NCBI GenBank assembly: GCA_021432635.1
Contig: MU270043.1
Coordinates: forward strand, 1-64,000
Length of the DNA stretch: 64,000 nt
Origin: Thozetella sp. PMI_491
Taxonomy: Eukaryota; Ascomycota; Sordariomycetes; Chaetosphaeriales; Chaetosphaeriaceae
Direction: 5' to 3'
Part shown: positions 34,463 to 45,000 of the stretch, piece by piece
Layout: each line of letters opens with the position of its first letter
Numbering within the stretch: position 1 is the stretch's first letter
Made by a program: the position numbers and the translations under genes
The notes under the pieces: generated by a model
Database searches by the model: none
Told to the model about the DNA's origin: nothing
Seen by the model: only the letters and a program-made list of their open reading frames with translations

Positions 34463-35986
34463 CTAGAACTTGAACCCACCAGTTCGATCCCGCCACAGCC
34501 CATCTGGATCGACCTGACTTCTGACACTTCTCGCCATGTCGGCCATCCCAGGTTTAAGGCGGCCGGCAACATCCTGTGTGTGGTACGCCACGTTGTAGAA
34601 CAGGGGGAGGTAAGTCTGTGGGAGGCGGCCATCCTGAATGTAGCCCAGGACCAGCTCACGAATTCCGCTATACATGGTCTCCATGGCAGTAACCATGGCC
34701 GATGTCTCATTGAGCCCGATATACCCAAGCGTGAATTCAAACAAGATGCGATCCGCCGAGAAATCAAGAGCAAGAAGATCTCCACCCTTCTCCAGCGACT
34801 TCTGCCCAATGGCCTTCGGCAGCGGGTTGAATGAGATTTCGCTGAATGCACCTCCGATTTCCCAAATCGAAGCCGTGGTGTCCTTCCAGTGTTTGTAGTA
34901 GCTCCGAAGGAGAGTAAGGGAGACATCGTCTCTTTTGCCGACCCCAGGTACGCCTCCCTCCGGCAAAGGCGCCGTCTCGGTGCCGAGACCGATGACGCTG
35001 CCCTTGACCACACCGGCGTCGTTTGCGCGGAGAAGAGAAGCAAAGCTCTGTGTCGCACAAGTGTTCACGATATATGAAATACCCAGGAACTCGTCGAACA
35101 CGCCGTCAGGAGGCTCCGGCCCATCATAGAAGAAGTAGATAATCCAAATTGTCAGCAGCTCGTCGGCGGCCATTTCGGCTGTCGGGATGATAGCGGCTTT
35201 GTTGTCGTCGTTGTTCAAGAGAAAATCGTTGATGGCGACCAGGAGCGCCTCGCTTGTCGTGTTGTCTCCTTTGTACGTGATAGATCCACCCCAGATCTGG
35301 TCCTGGGGATAGGTCTGCAACGTGAAGGCAGTCACGATGCCAAACTCGTTTCCGCCACCACGGAGTGTGACAAACAGATCGGGATAGGTCTCTTTGGTCA
35401 CATTGACGACGGAGCTGTTGGCTAAGACGAGCTCGAATGCTAGAATGGAGTCGGCAGCCCACCCATACTCTGCCGACAAGAAACTTAAGCCGCCGCCGAG
35501 CAGATAACCACCAACGCCCACGTTCCCAAGGCGCCCGCCGACGACGGTGCGATGCGTCCCGTCGAGGGCGGCCGCGACATCGTCCCAACGGTTCCCCGGA
35601 CCAACGCGTACAGTAGCAGCGTCCACGTCGAGGGTGATCCCGTTTAGGCTAGCCGTGGAGATTACGGCGCGGTCGTCGATGCTAGCAAAGTACTGATTCG
35701 GGTTGTGGCCGCCGGACTTGATAGCAAAATTCTCGGTCGAGGCGGTGCGCAGGACCGTCACGATAGACGCGACCTCATCAGGCGACTTGGGATACAGGAT
35801 GCATGCAGGTGTGAGGCTAGAGCATGCCGTGGACCAGTAGTTAGCTTGCTCGGAGATCCAGGCCAGCGACGCTGGACGCTCGACGCGGACCGCAGATGTG
35901 TTGGCGATGATGTCGCACACCAAGCTCGCGCGCGCCAGATTCGCGCCCCAAAGCAACGTCTTAAGTGATAATAAGAGGCGCGGCAT
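34463..35986 (-). CDS. Secreted FAD-linked oxidase/dehydrogenase (BBE/AA7-like)
   Basis: Single exon on the minus strand, 507 residues from the ATG at 35986; the frame extends further upstream without a signal peptide. A secretion signal covers about 1-22. The PCMH-type FAD domain has the flavin-linking His94 in KSGGHNPNQ and the glycine-rich GNVGVGGYLLGGGLSF near 154-169. The position that holds the second, cysteinyl flavin link in glucooligosaccharide oxidase is Leu (GGRLGNVG), so flavin attachment is probably single. The C-terminal part (DPDGLWRDRTGGFKF) fits the BBE-like substrate domain. Members of this broad family oxidise carbohydrates or alkaloid-like compounds. Carbohydrate substrates are suggested by the neighbouring CDH and AA9 genes but not proven. 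It is convergent with the CDH gene. Confidence 0.88.
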   Translation of the reverse strand: MPRLLLSLKTLLWGANLARASLVCDIIANTSAVRVERPASLAWISEQANYWSTACSSLTPACILYPKSPDEVASIVTVLRTASTENFAIKSGGHNPNQYFASIDDRAVISTASLNGITLDVDAATVRVGPGNRWDDVAAALDGTHRTVVGGRLGNVGVGGYLLGGGLSFLSAEYGWAADSILAFELVLANSSVVNVTKETYPDLFVTLRGGGNEFGIVTAFTLQTYPQDQIWGGSITYKGDNTTSEALLVAINDFLLNNDDNKAAIIPTAEMAADELLTIWIIYFFYDGPEPPDGVFDEFLGISYIVNTCATQSFASLLRANDAGVVKGSVIGLGTETAPLPEGGVPGVGKRDDVSLTLLRSYYKHWKDTTASIWEIGGAFSEISFNPLPKAIGQKSLEKGGDLLALDFSADRILFEFTLGYIGLNETSAMVTAMETMYSGIRELVLGYIQDGRLPQTYLPLFYNVAYHTQDVAGRLKPGMADMARSVRSQVDPDGLWRDRTGGFKF

Positions 35987-36742
35987 CGCGCACAGGCATT
36001 CGAGAGGAGTCGGCAAGCGATTGAGTCCTAGTATGTCGTCTTCTGCTGTATGGACGCCTTCTGTGATGCCAGTACCTTGCGAGGTCTTGGCACTGACCTT
36101 GGCCTCCCTTGGCTCCCTTGCTTGCTTGTCTCCCTCCCGAAGCAAGCCACAAGGGACGGGGACTAGTCAGGGAGATGACGCACGAGGACAGGGGTACCAA
36201 AAGCCATGTCTGGTCGATGGGCTTCTATCCTTGTCGGGATCCCCCACATTGAGCCAAATGCGACTCTGACGCTCCCCACGATCGTTCGCCTGACCCCTGC
36301 GCGCGAGCTGCCGAGTATAGTACCCATCTAGGAGTGGCTCGCCTCGAGGGAGGTGTTGATCTCACTGAACCTCGTCAAAACAAAAACGCCAAGCGCCTTA
36401 AATATCAGCTATCGAATGCCGGATGACTCACACCGGCGAGGAGAAGCGGATTGCTATCTCGAACGCCATCTTTGGCGGCGGTAAGCTCTATCTCCGGGAG
36501 ACCGTCCCATCATGGCGAAGACTCCACTTTCGAGCGTCTCGCGACTCTAGCCATGGATCCCTCAGTAAGTCTTAACTCCATCAATCTCCATCGAGGAGCA
36601 TGGTGAACAGCGGGCGGTAGGCGAGTATAACAAGAATGGCCACTGCCTGGGCAGAGTAGGGGTCCCTGTAGCGAATCACTCGCAAGATCTCCCGGAGGCT
36701 TTTTGACGACTACCAAGGGGGAATATATCTCCGCAAATCAAG
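35987..36742. other. Divergent promoter between FAD oxidase and SDR
   Basis: 756 bp shared by the FAD oxidase (minus) and the short-chain dehydrogenase (plus). No gene or clear repeat. Confidence 0.5.
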
Positions 36743-37723
36743 ATGGCCCAACTCGTATGGCTTATCACTGGGTGCTCCTCTGGGTTTGGCGAGGTCTTTG
36801 TGCGTCAGCTTCTAGCCCGCGGCGACCTCGTCGTCGCCACTGCCCGAAGGCTGGAACGCATCCAGCATCTCCAAGACGCAGGTGCCGCGGTGCTTCAGTT
36901 GGACGTCACCGACAACCAACAGAAGATACGCGAAGTCGTTTCTGAGGCCATTTCCATTCATGGGAGGATTGATGTGCTCGTCAACAACGCCGGATATATC
37001 GCCACGGGGGCGTGGGAGGATCTCGAGTTGGTCTTCCCATACTGCCTACAGCCATGTTCCGCAGTCTCAGTTGCTAATAACGTCTTCAGGTATGAGCAGT
37101 TTCTCGCTGAATTTGACACCAATGTTTTCGGGGCCATCAAGGTCACCAGAGCACTCCTGCCGCATTTTCGGCAAGCGAAAGCAGGCACAAACGTCTTCAT
37201 TAGCTCGCGGTCTGGCTGGATCGGAGACCCATTTTGTAGCGCTTACTCGGGCTCCAAATTTGCTTTAGAAGGTAAGATATGCGTGTTGATTTATGTGTTT
37301 AAGCCAAATGTGAGCGTAGTGATTGACCCATTGCCGTCAGGGCTTGTCGAGGGTCTTTGGAAAGAGACACAACAGTTCGGCATCAAGACCCTGCTCGTCG
37401 AGCCAGGACGATTCCGGACGAAATTCCTGTCTGATGGTAACAAAAAAGCCATAGTCTCTAAAATCCCGGACTACACAGAGGGGTCCAAGGCCCTCCTGGA
37501 GATACTCGAAAGGGAGGACCTAGCCCAGCCTGGGGACCCTGAGAAGGGAATCACGGTCATCATCGACGTCGTTCGCGGCGAAGGCTGCGCCGTAGGCAGA
37601 GAGATTCCATTTAGGTTGCCTCTGGGCGCGGATTGCTACGAAGCGATCAAGGAAAAGTGCCAAGACACTCTTAAACTTCTAGAGGAGTGGCAGCAAATTA
37701 TCAGAGGAACAGACTACTCGTAA
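36743..37723 (+). CDS. Short-chain dehydrogenase/reductase
   Basis: Exons 36743-37026, 37090-37271 and 37341-37723 encode 282 residues. Both introns (63 and 69 nt) are multiples of three without stops, so the unspliced frame also stays open. Splicing is favoured because it restores WEDLEYEQFLAEFDTN and FALEGLVEGLWKETQQFG. Classical SDR signs are the cofactor loop TGCSSGFG (9-16), DVTDNQQ, NNAG, and the catalytic Tyr-x3-Lys in YSGSK, with the Ser in FISSRSG. The Arg-Arg after the second strand (ATARRLE) suggests NADP(H). It has no signal peptide. The substrate is unknown; sequence style is that of fungal oxidoreductases annotated as retinol-dehydrogenase-like. Confidence 0.9.
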   Translation: MAQLVWLITGCSSGFGEVFVRQLLARGDLVVATARRLERIQHLQDAGAAVLQLDVTDNQQKIREVVSEAISIHGRIDVLVNNAGYIATGAWEDLELVFPYCLQPCSAVSVANNVFRYEQFLAEFDTNVFGAIKVTRALLPHFRQAKAGTNVFISSRSGWIGDPFCSAYSGSKFALEGKICVLIYVFKPNVSVVIDPLPSGLVEGLWKETQQFGIKTLLVEPGRFRTKFLSDGNKKAIVSKIPDYTEGSKALLEILEREDLAQPGDPEKGITVIIDVVRGEGCAVGREIPFRLPLGADCYEAIKEKCQDTLKLLEEWQQIIRGTDYS

Positions 37724-38103
37724 ACATGCCATAGCGATAATTCTGCATCGTTTAGAGATTCCAAAGAAGAAACCAACATATTATTGGAAGACGTTAATTT
37801 AGACAAGCCAATGTACACGATTGAAAACGACCAGAGCTCCCTACCTCTCCTAAGCTACTACGCTCTGTCATCTATTTCTCTTTTTAAACTCATTTCAATA
37901 GGTATGATATCGACAATATGCTGTTGGAACATGTCCACCCGTGGAGCTACGGATCAAGCCCCCGAGAAATCGAAAGAAAGCACATAAGCACAAACTCACA
38001 ACACTCCCCCTTCCGCCCCGGGGACATAGTAATAAACCTCTCGAATTGTTACTTACTACACTGTACGAAGAAACATATCCGTTGGAAAACATGTCTATAG
38101 CCC
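37724..38103. other. Convergent 3' region
   Basis: 380 bp, AT-rich, between the 3' ends of the SDR and the cysteine-module protein. Nothing coding seen. Confidence 0.55.
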
Positions 38104-40794
38104 TCACTCCACCTGCTTCCACATGGTAAGCAGCTGCGCCTTTAGCACGATGTCGTCACCACGAATTGCATCCATCAGGCCCGCTCGTGAAGCATCTGAG
38201 AGCTGCGCTGAATGAGCTCCGTCCCACGTGGAGTAGTAATTCCCTCCATAGCGGTGCCAGTAGGCGTCTGTGCTGCCAGAGAGTTCCGCCAGGCCAGCCA
38301 TCCCCTGGTACTGGACGGACAACACCGCCTGATGTGCAGATGTGGCCACCTTGCTTAGTTTGACTGCTTCCATCAGCTCGACCTTCGGTATCGTCTTTTG
38401 GTATACCTCCATGCGGTATTTTGCAGCGGCGATGAACCCGTCCGGAGACCCAGCCGCACAGGCGTCCCGCCACTTCTGCCTCATCCGCGGGCTGTACAGA
38501 CAACACATGGTTCTCCCCGTGACCCGGACACCTCGGACTGCCAGAGCCGAGTCGAGGGCGGACCCCGCTACGACCTCCTCATAACAATTCGTGCAAAACG
38601 CGGCGTCATAGAAGCCGTACCAGATACAATTCTCCAGGGGCTTTCTCCCCTGGCATAGTGGGATGCCAGACCACTTCCGGACGTAGGATTCGAAATGCTC
38701 AAACACGCCGACCAGTAGGGACCGCACCAAATGTATCATGAGGTGGGGGAAACGCGGCTGAACGGGGCAGAAGTCGCATACCACCACCTCATCGCCGGTC
38801 CTGGTACCCTGCTGGAAGAATTGGTCCAGCCCTAGTGGCCTTACGATACCTGCGTGGCAAGCGGTGCAGATGTCAAAGTCGTTACAGCCTCCCTGAAGTG
38901 TGTACCAGGTCCCGCCCCTCAAACCGTTTGTGGTACAGGCCGGGGCGCGCCTTATCGCGTTGGCGGCGTTCCACCACACGGAGAAGTCATGGCGCATTAA
39001 GGCGGCATCGAGAGCCGCCGAGATAGGCATACCTGTCATGTCACAAACGCATTGCGGTGCCTGCGGTGCCCGGCCCTGCAACAGCGCGCCCCCGAGGAGG
39101 CCCAAGGTGGACTGTTTCGGCGCCGCCCAGGCCGTGAATTCATGCTCGAACTCCGTCAGAGCCACCTTGTCAAGGTAGCAGGTCTCACAGATGGCGAAAT
39201 CATATATCTCTCGCCGGGGCGTGAACCACTTGTTGCAGTCCCTGTCCACATTCTTGCCCTCACACACCGGGAGGGGCAGGCGGTTATTGATTGCAGCTAC
39301 ACAAGCCGGCCAGTCGTTGCGGCCTTTCGTGCCGAATTTCTCGAATGCCCTGGATATGTATCCGGTGCTACCGACGTCACAAGTCCAAGTCTGCCCAGTG
39401 CGCTGGCCGAGCTGCGGGGGTTCTAGCTGGCTCTCAAAAGCAGAGCCTACTATACGATCCTCGAAGCAAGCCTCGCATGTGAGAAAGTGCGGAGCCAGGC
39501 TGTTCTTAGCCACGAGCCACTTTATGCCCGCCGCGGCAGACACACCTTCCTCTCCACAGCAGTCCGAAATTCGTGCCCGCTTGATTGCGTAGGCCGTGAA
39601 CGGCGCGAGGTCTCCGGATCGCACAGCTTCAGGCCAGAGCACGTTCTTAACCCGTGGCACACAGAAACGACACAGAGTTGCGGTGCCCTCTTGCTGCCTG
39701 ACTCCTTCGAAGGAAGATGCAAACGAGGATTGGCGAATGTGCTTTGCGTGGCAAAAGTTACAGATGAGGAAGTTTGGGACTTGGGGAAGACGGTACCACT
39801 CCAGAGGGAATAGAACGGGGGAATTTTCCGGGCAGTATTGGAGGATGTCATTAGGAGGACCAGTTCTTCGGACAGTCGGCGGCGGTTGAGGTAGAGGAGG
39901 GGGTGTGGATGCTCCTGCTCGTGACGAAGCTAGGCCGCGATCGCCATCGTTCATACTCATATTTCCAAACTGCGAGGCCATGTTGTCCATCCTGTCTACT
40001 GGCCGATGTGAGACAGGAGGAGGGCTGGAAACGGCAGGGGTCGAGGCCGGAGTCGGATGGAAGCTTGACGATGTTGAGGTCGCCGGCGATTGCTGCCCAA
40101 TACTGAGGCTGCTATGGGGCGGATACTGGTAGGTCCCTTGCGCCGGAGCATCTTGAGGTGGAGGACGGTATCCGGTAGTGTTGGTGCCTCCGGCCAAGTG
40201 TTGGGCGCTGTGCGGCGGGTACTGGTATGTCCCCTGAGCCGAGAGTTGTGGAGATGGAGCGCTCGCATTCTGACTGCTTGCTGCAGGTGTCGCGGGAGAC
40301 GGTGTATAGCTCGGCCGGGGTGGTGGAGGAGGAGGCTGGTTCGCGTTCACCCCGGATGTGCCGGCTGGAGGGGGCGAATATTGCGGCGGACTCGGCTGAT
40401 ATCCATATCCTCCGGGAGGGGGCGCCTGCCCGTAGGCCGGAGCCGGGGGAGGAGGTTGCTGGCCGTATCCACCCGGAGGCGGCGGAGGGTAGTATGGTTG
40501 CGAGGGTGGATGTTGATATGGCTGTCCTTGGGGGCCGGGATAGAAGCCACCAGGAGGCGGCTGGCCGTACTGACGCTGCGGGGGCGGAGGATATTGTTGG
40601 TAAGTTTGATTCGACCCGAGGTATTGTGGCTGTTGTGATGTCGGTGGCGGTTGCGGCGGCGGGGGATAATATTGACCGCCCTGGTAGGCATGAAGCGGCG
40701 GTCCGGCGTTGGGGGGTTGTCGGGGAGGCACCGGCGGAGGTGGCCCTTGGCCGGAGGGTTGGCCGTAGCCGTAAGGAGGGTTCTGATATGCCAT
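38104..40794 (-). CDS. Proline-rich protein with five cysteine (putative zinc) modules
   Basis: Single exon, 896 residues from the ATG at 40794. Residues 1 to about 310 are a low-complexity Pro/Gly/Tyr/Gln tail (GGYGQQPPPP, QGTYQYPP and similar), likely disordered and sticky. The C-terminal part contains five copies of one module with a CxxC at about residues 345, 440, 536, 643 and 734, that is, every 91-107 residues. Each CxxC follows a hydrophobic strand (FLICNFC, FLTCEAC, FAICETC, FDICTAC, AAFCTNC). About 27-46 residues later there is a second Cys or Cys pair. A Trp-aromatic (WY, WF, WL) lies 8-15 residues before each CxxC. This suggests a chain of small zinc-binding units. Similar fungal proteins are labelled integral membrane protein, but I see no membrane helix. 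Function unknown. Confidence 0.85.
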   Translation of the reverse strand: MAYQNPPYGYGQPSGQGPPPPVPPRQPPNAGPPLHAYQGGQYYPPPPQPPPTSQQPQYLGSNQTYQQYPPPPQRQYGQPPPGGFYPGPQGQPYQHPPSQPYYPPPPPGGYGQQPPPPAPAYGQAPPPGGYGYQPSPPQYSPPPAGTSGVNANQPPPPPPRPSYTPSPATPAASSQNASAPSPQLSAQGTYQYPPHSAQHLAGGTNTTGYRPPPQDAPAQGTYQYPPHSSLSIGQQSPATSTSSSFHPTPASTPAVSSPPPVSHRPVDRMDNMASQFGNMSMNDGDRGLASSRAGASTPPPLPQPPPTVRRTGPPNDILQYCPENSPVLFPLEWYRLPQVPNFLICNFCHAKHIRQSSFASSFEGVRQQEGTATLCRFCVPRVKNVLWPEAVRSGDLAPFTAYAIKRARISDCCGEEGVSAAAGIKWLVAKNSLAPHFLTCEACFEDRIVGSAFESQLEPPQLGQRTGQTWTCDVGSTGYISRAFEKFGTKGRNDWPACVAAINNRLPLPVCEGKNVDRDCNKWFTPRREIYDFAICETCYLDKVALTEFEHEFTAWAAPKQSTLGLLGGALLQGRAPQAPQCVCDMTGMPISAALDAALMRHDFSVWWNAANAIRRAPACTTNGLRGGTWYTLQGGCNDFDICTACHAGIVRPLGLDQFFQQGTRTGDEVVVCDFCPVQPRFPHLMIHLVRSLLVGVFEHFESYVRKWSGIPLCQGRKPLENCIWYGFYDAAFCTNCYEEVVAGSALDSALAVRGVRVTGRTMCCLYSPRMRQKWRDACAAGSPDGFIAAAKYRMEVYQKTIPKVELMEAVKLSKVATSAHQAVLSVQYQGMAGLAELSGSTDAYWHRYGGNYYSTWDGAHSAQLSDASRAGLMDAIRGDDIVLKAQLLTMWKQVE

Positions 40795-42026
40795 CGGGAG
40801 GGCCACCAAAAGCAAAATCAGACCAAAACAAGCTTTTCGGTCGATCTCGTCAGTGACTTGGCATGTGCAAGCAAACGGGGAGGCGCAAAGTAGTCAGCCC
40901 TAGAGGTCGGGGCCCCAAGGCCGTTTTGACTTAGACCGCCTCCTCCCATCCGCGTGGCGTGTCACAGACGACACACACGAATGGGCTGAGCGGCAAGCAA
41001 TATTTCTTAGCCGCATTTTTGTCGCGGCCATCCAAAATACTAAGATTGCCCCATACGATCTCGCCTCGGCTGGTGGTGGCTGTGGGCTCTAAGCAGGCAT
41101 GGAGCGTTCAGCTGCGGGGGTAGCGCGTCTGCGCAGGGAACAAACTCGCCGACGGAGCTACGGACGAGGGACGGAGAGGTTCTAGGCCCCGTTGCGTGCC
41201 ACCCCAAAACTCACCATCGGTGCAGATGCCCGATGGCTCGTGCTCTCCTGTAGGGGTACATACCCGACGGTGGTGCCAAAAGGATTCTGCAGGGATGGCG
41301 GCTCTCTCAGTCACGACAAGATACGCCGAGGTTGCTTGCTCAGCCGCATATTTACCACCCCCCAGCTTTGTGGCAGCCCAGGAGTGACGCCGAATAGTCT
41401 TACACCCAGTGTTGCCAAGCACATTTCAGTCCGTTCGGAGCCGATCCCTCGTGGTACCGTGAAGCTTGTCCTGCGTAGAGTCACCTGCCAAAGTCGGTCC
41501 AGCTGAGGGGTGTCTATCGGAGCGGAATGACCGTGCATGTATCGTCCAACGTGAGGTAGGCTTGACAAAGGCAACCTTTTACAGCAGCGGATGGGCACAT
41601 AGCCACTTTGGAAAATTATTTCACTTGCAGGCGAGGTACCTTACTCATAGTTATGCGCATGCAGTGCCTGAAGTATTTAATGCCGTGAATATTGGTGCCA
41701 ACACTGACTTGCCTATGCACCACCGGAGCTACAATGTAGCTTCAGTTCCAGTTAGGGTTTACACGTTAGGTTTCAAATAAGACTTCATTTAATGACTAAC
41801 TGGACGCATGATGTCTGGGTATGTAGAATGCAGCAACCTACGGCCATCCTGCCTTGCCCCCTCGCAAGCCACGCGAGAATGAAGAGCCCCGGGCCTGTCC
41901 AGGCCGCCCTCTCCAACTGCGAGAAAACCAGTTAACGTAAAGTAACGCCCGTCTCGCCGATCCATGCAGTACGAAACCACGCCGGTGGCAAACCAGGTGT
42001 TCATCTTCCCTCAGCCGTGCCCTCCC
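40795..42026. other. Intergenic, promoter of the cysteine-module protein
   Basis: 1.2 kb between two minus-strand genes. Short frames at 41108-41780 on both strands have no motifs. Nothing supported. Confidence 0.5.
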
Positions 42027-45000
42027 TCAACACTCAGCATCCCCAGGATGTAGGCGGTCGTATCCGTGGCTGTTGGCCCACATCTCGTCCATCTGGGCGA
42101 CACCACGAAGCACCCGCGCCTCGTTCGCCGCCCCGCGCCCGTAGGCCAACAGGAGCTGCTTCTCCAGGCGCGTGATTGGGATATCTTCTGTCTTAACTCG
42201 CGCTTCGGGGTTGCTCGCAGCCAACACGGCCGCCTCCCGGGCCTCGTCCTGCTCGCCGTGTCCATCCGCATCTTCTAGGCCGGAGGTGAGCCCGTTGCGG
42301 TCACAAAATGCCAGGACTGCCGCCCAGTTACGGTCGATCTTCAGCACCGCTCGCTTGCCGATGATGATGAGGCCGTACTGGGCGCGCGTCAAGGCAACGT
42401 TCATCTTGTTTGGGAGGCCCACGATGCCCCAGTCTCGCTCGATGTCCTTCTCTACAAAGCGCGGCTTAGAGCGCGTCGTGCACAGGATAACGACACCCTT
42501 CTCAAGGCCCTGGAAGGCCTCTGTGGGGCCGATGTTGACATCGTAGTAGTTTCCGAATCTCGGATCGCGCATCTTGCGCCGCAGCAGGCGCACCTGCGCC
42601 TTGAAGGGAGACATGATGCAGATGTCCTTCTGCGCGACGCCGAACCCTACGAGGCTTTTGACATAAAGGGCTGCGATCTCTACCTCAGCCGTGTTATACC
42701 ACCCGCCCCCTTCCCTCTCGATATCGTCGCGGTAAGGATTTGAGTGGAATAGCACCGGCCAACGCTTGCCCTTCCAGCCGCTCCATTCGACTAGGGTGTT
42801 TTGCTGGGCCACAGGTGCCTCACATTCCAGGGTGTCGTGGTAGAAAAGAGCCGAGGGTATTGCGAGGATCGCTGTATGAGAGCGATAATTGCGGATCAGG
42901 TTGGTGAAAGCTGGGCGCAAGATGGGCAACATCCCGCTGGAGAGGGGAGGTGGCGCCTGACCCTTCCTGCCTCGAGCCATGGGATGGTCTGCATATACGG
43001 ACCGGGAGAATAGTCGCGCAAAAAGTGACATCTTGAGCGGGGTTTTGGGCAAGAAGGTGTGCGGTCCCAGCTGGCACTGATCTCCGGCCATGACAAGTAG
43101 AGGCATGAATACCAGATGGGGGCACAGCTGAGGTGGAGCAACGACGGAGATGGGGATGAGCGCCTCTGCCTCCAGCGCTTGGGCTGCCTCGTCCATGAGA
43201 AGCGCACTCCAGTGCAGCTCGACCGGCTCGACCAACCCGAAGGGATGAACTGTCTTTCGCAGGCCATACTCGGCTGCGAAGAGGTCTGTATTGGTCATCC
43301 GTCCATACATGAGGAGCGCGGCGTCCCGGCATGTGGTGACCACAACTCGGTATTTCATGAGGTCCGGGAATGGCGGCAGGCAGAACATGCCGGATACCGT
43401 GTAGCAGTATGGGAGCACTTCGGCGGGGATCTCCTCGAACGTTCGGGTCGGTCGGTTCAATCGAAGCATATCCTGGGGCCGGAGATGCTTGCGGAGGCGG
43501 TCGACTAGAGTGTCGGCTGCCGGGTCGGAGGGCGCGCACAAGAGAATGTGGTTAACCTTTTTGACGTTCACGAGCAGCTGGAGTGTCGTCTCGATAATAG
43601 TCTTAGTCTTTCCGGTTCCTGGAGGGCCGGATATAAGATAAGGCAGTGTTCCGTAGTTCTGCTGGCAGACGGACTGTACCGCCTTCTTCTGCTCCCAGTT
43701 GAGTTGCTTGTCGAGAAATGGAGAGTTGAAGTGGCCCGGATGCAAGTTCTCCTGGATATCGCAGTCCGTATCGATTGGGAACAGCATCGACTGGTACCAG
43801 AAATGCTGCACCGAACCTACTACCTCATTCTTTCCCATATTGTCGTAGTTGCTGTTTGTGATGGCCTCGTGGAGTGCGTACTGGATGACGGGGAGTACGT
43901 GCTGCATAGGAAGATATCGCTCTGTCGGGGCCATGAACTGAATATTAAACATTGCTGAGAAGGATTGCCCCATGGCAGTGACGCCAGGAGGCAGCGAGAG
44001 GCTCTGCTGATCGAGACCGTAGACCTTGACGGTGAGAAGCTCCTGCTGGAGCTGAACCCTGGTGACTCGTCCGTTGTAAATCCTGCCAGTCCATGGTATC
44101 ATTTCTTGCTTAGATGCAGTAGGGAACTGATTCTGGCCGATTGCAGCGCCAAGGAAGCGGCCTTGACTATCGTATCGGAGCTGACGCAGCTGCACAATGT
44201 CGTCTTCGTAGAGCCGCGGTGTTTCCTCCCGCAGTCCTGGGACTGTGAAGAGGCAGATGCTTCCTGGATAGTGTTCTTGGAGAGTGACAGTCACCTCTTG
44301 GCCGTACAGTGCATACTTGTCGTTCTCTCGCCCCTCAGCTTGGACCTCGTCCTGAATGTGGTATGAGAAGTACTGCTCATACTTGCGTGGGTCAATCAAA
44401 TCCTGTTGGTCAAGACTGAGGCCTTTGGGCAGCTCCATGGGCTTGGGAATAATCGGGAGAAACCTATCGGGAAGAGATGATGAAGCGTATGCGCCAAAGT
44501 TGATTTGCTTCTCAGGAGGCGTATCAACCACGACGCCGTCGAGCCGGTTGATACGGGTGAAGGCCTCAGGTACAAAGGGGCGGGCATAGACGTCGAAAGC
44601 CCATTCGATATCCTTGCCATCATCGTCCTCAGTCGGCGGTTTGAAGACCGGATAGCCTCGTGGTTTTTGTATGTGACCTCCCGATGCTGCGGGGCGCGGG
44701 GCAGCCGGACCTAGGACGCCCGGACCGGCCCGGACCGAAGACGACGAGACCACTACCGGATACCGCACGCTTGGAGGACGCGGTGGAAGCGACATGTGGA
44801 CATTCCCTCCCTCGGGTGAACTTATGACATGGGTTGACACCGGGGTGGAAGTGCTGCTGCTAGACGCTACGCCTGCAGGGCCGGCGAGCATTTGCTCGGC
44901 TCTGGGTTTCGCAGTTGGCGGCGAAGCGGCGGAGAGCAAAAGCGAGGAAGCTGCGCCCTCACCGGCAGCTTTGCGCTCCCGCTGGGACCTCTTCTGGTCG

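Noticed and set aside
40112-40831. Frames on both strands over the proline-rich region
   Set aside because: They are shadows of the Pro/Gly/Tyr repeats of the cysteine-module gene, which has the only coherent continuation into a folded region.
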